Source of the DNA: an uncultured Acidimicrobium sp.
GTDB taxonomy: Bacteria > Actinomycetota > Acidimicrobiia > Acidimicrobiales > Ilumatobacteraceae
NCBI GenBank assembly: GCA_903853285.1
Contig: CAINTF010000264.1
Location: forward strand, 1 to 15,963
Reading direction: 5' to 3'
DNA: 15,963 nt
The translations under genes and the position numbers were made by a program. Of this stretch, positions 15,307 through 15,963 are shown piece after piece. The stretch's first letter is position 1. Each line of letters begins with the position of its first letter. The notes beneath the pieces are model-generated. The model searched no databases. It worked only from the letters and a program-made list of their open reading frames with translations, and was not told the DNA's origin.

Positions 15307-15963
15307 TTACCCAATTGATCCGCTGATCAAGCCATCAAAAGAAGAAGTACTCGTTGCCGAGAATTGGCACGACGATCCCTGGGACATAGTTGTAGACAAT
15401 CTTGAATCCGATACTGAGCCTCATGACTTTCGAGAGATTGCTCCGATGTTGCGTGTTGTATTGACTGCAGTGGTGTGTTTCTCACTGTTTTTAGGCGCGA
15501 TTGGATTGTGGTATCTGCATAAAGTCAATCCATCTGGTGGATCAAATATTGGCGTTTCATTTACTGTCAATGACGGTGACAGTGTTTCGAGTGTGAGCTC
15601 GCGTCTCGAGTCTGAGGGCTTTATTACTAGTGCTGGAGTGTTTCGCTGGTATGTCGGCAGAAAAGGTGGCATTGAACTTACGCCTGGTTATTACTCGATT
15701 AAACCGCATGATCACATGGGCAACATTATGAAAGTGCTCTCTATTCCTCCCTCTGCAACTTTCATTAAGGTGACGTTCCCTGAAGGGTTCACTACTGCGC
15801 AAATGGCTAAGCGCTTAGCTGAAAAAACACTGCGACTCAATGCTGATTTGTTCAATCAAGCAGCACAAGATCCAGCCGTCGAATCTGTGTATCGCCCTGC
15901 AGCACAGACTTCACTGGAAGGATTGTTGTTTCCCGACACGTATCAGATTTCTGGTGATGAGAC
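15299..15963 (+). CDS. mltG: Endolytic murein transglycosylase MltG (3' partial)
   Basis: MltG cleaves nascent peptidoglycan strands at the membrane and helps set glycan length. The frame stays open to the right edge, giving 221 codons of a protein that normally exceeds 300, so the 3' end is cut by the window. The N-terminal 50 residues are acidic and cytoplasmic, including E-N-W-H-D-D-P-W-D (21-29), then one TM segment (about 52-73). The extracytoplasmic YceG domain follows: a LysM-like stretch with VNDGDSVSSVSSRLESEGFI (90-109), FRWYVGRKGG and T-P-G-Y-Y-S-I (128-134), VTFPEGFTTAQMAKRLA (158-174), and LEGLLFPDTYQI (206-217). Glu207 there aligns with the catalytic Glu218 of E. coli MltG. The ATG at 15299 overlaps the ruvX stop by 8 bases, implying coupled translation. 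The alaS-ruvX-mltG order is common in actinobacteria and supports the call. Confidence 0.93.
   Translation, partial: MVDYPIDPLIKPSKEEVLVAENWHDDPWDIVVDNLESDTEPHDFREIAPMLRVVLTAVVCFSLFLGAIGLWYLHKVNPSGGSNIGVSFTVNDGDSVSSVSSRLESEGFITSAGVFRWYVGRKGGIELTPGYYSIKPHDHMGNIMKVLSIPPSATFIKVTFPEGFTTAQMAKRLAEKTLRLNADLFNQAAQDPAVESVYRPAAQTSLEGLLFPDTYQISGDE

Noticed and set aside
1..15963. tRNA/rRNA genes, CRISPR arrays, insertion sequences, attachment sites, phage or defence genes
   Set aside because: Nearly every base is accounted for by intact, well-known genes on one strand. I saw no long repeats, no transposase or integrase motifs and no cloverleaf-like gene.

Overview
This window is a compact, one-strand block of housekeeping genes from a bacterium, most likely an actinobacterium. 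I would guess class Acidimicrobiia, but only weakly. The evidence is the SecD membrane signature (residues 408-420, D-S-Y-V-V-F-F-E-R-I-K-D-E, close to the actinobacterial form and unlike the proteobacterial A-V-D-A-N form), the gene order (yajC-secD-secF-rsh-hisS-aspS-rarA-small membrane protein-alaS-ruvX-mltG), and SD-poor starts, some with a TANNNT box just upstream. Base composition looks close to half G+C by eye, which is low for most cultivated actinobacteria and would suit an environmental, partly streamlined lineage.

Layout, all on the + strand: queA (5' end cut off) and tgt, two queuosine tRNA-modification enzymes (1-2155); yajC, secD and secF, the Sec translocon accessory complex (2183-5244); rsh, the bifunctional (p)ppGpp synthetase/hydrolase (5302-7548); hisS and aspS, two class II aminoacyl-tRNA synthetases (7545-10596); rarA, an AAA+ replication-fork ATPase (10610-11914); an 80-residue single-pass membrane protein (11958-12200); alaS (12234-14873); ruvX/yqgF (14875-15306); and mltG, cut off by the right edge (15299-15963). 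There is no tRNA, rRNA, CRISPR array, insertion sequence or minus-strand gene that I can support. The largest gap is 57 bases, so there is no long non-coding stretch.

Genes are tightly packed. secD/secF and rsh/hisS share 4-base start/stop overlaps, ruvX/mltG overlap by 8 bases, and alaS/ruvX are 1 base apart, so long polycistronic transcripts and coupled translation are likely. The common theme is translation (tRNA modification, charging, stringent control) linked to protein export, with a DNA-maintenance gene (rarA), a probable RNA/DNA nuclease (ruvX) and a cell-wall gene (mltG) attached.

I did not find a novel system. The points worth a second look are modest: a long Thr-rich insert in the extracytoplasmic domain of SecD; a short Lys/Ser-rich insert near the C-terminus of RarA; AspRS residues that predict a non-discriminating enzyme, together with unusual motif 2 substitutions; possible leaderless promoters in front of tgt, yajC and alaS; small hairpins upstream of rsh; and an uncharacterised small membrane protein carrying the only strong Shine-Dalgarno in the window.
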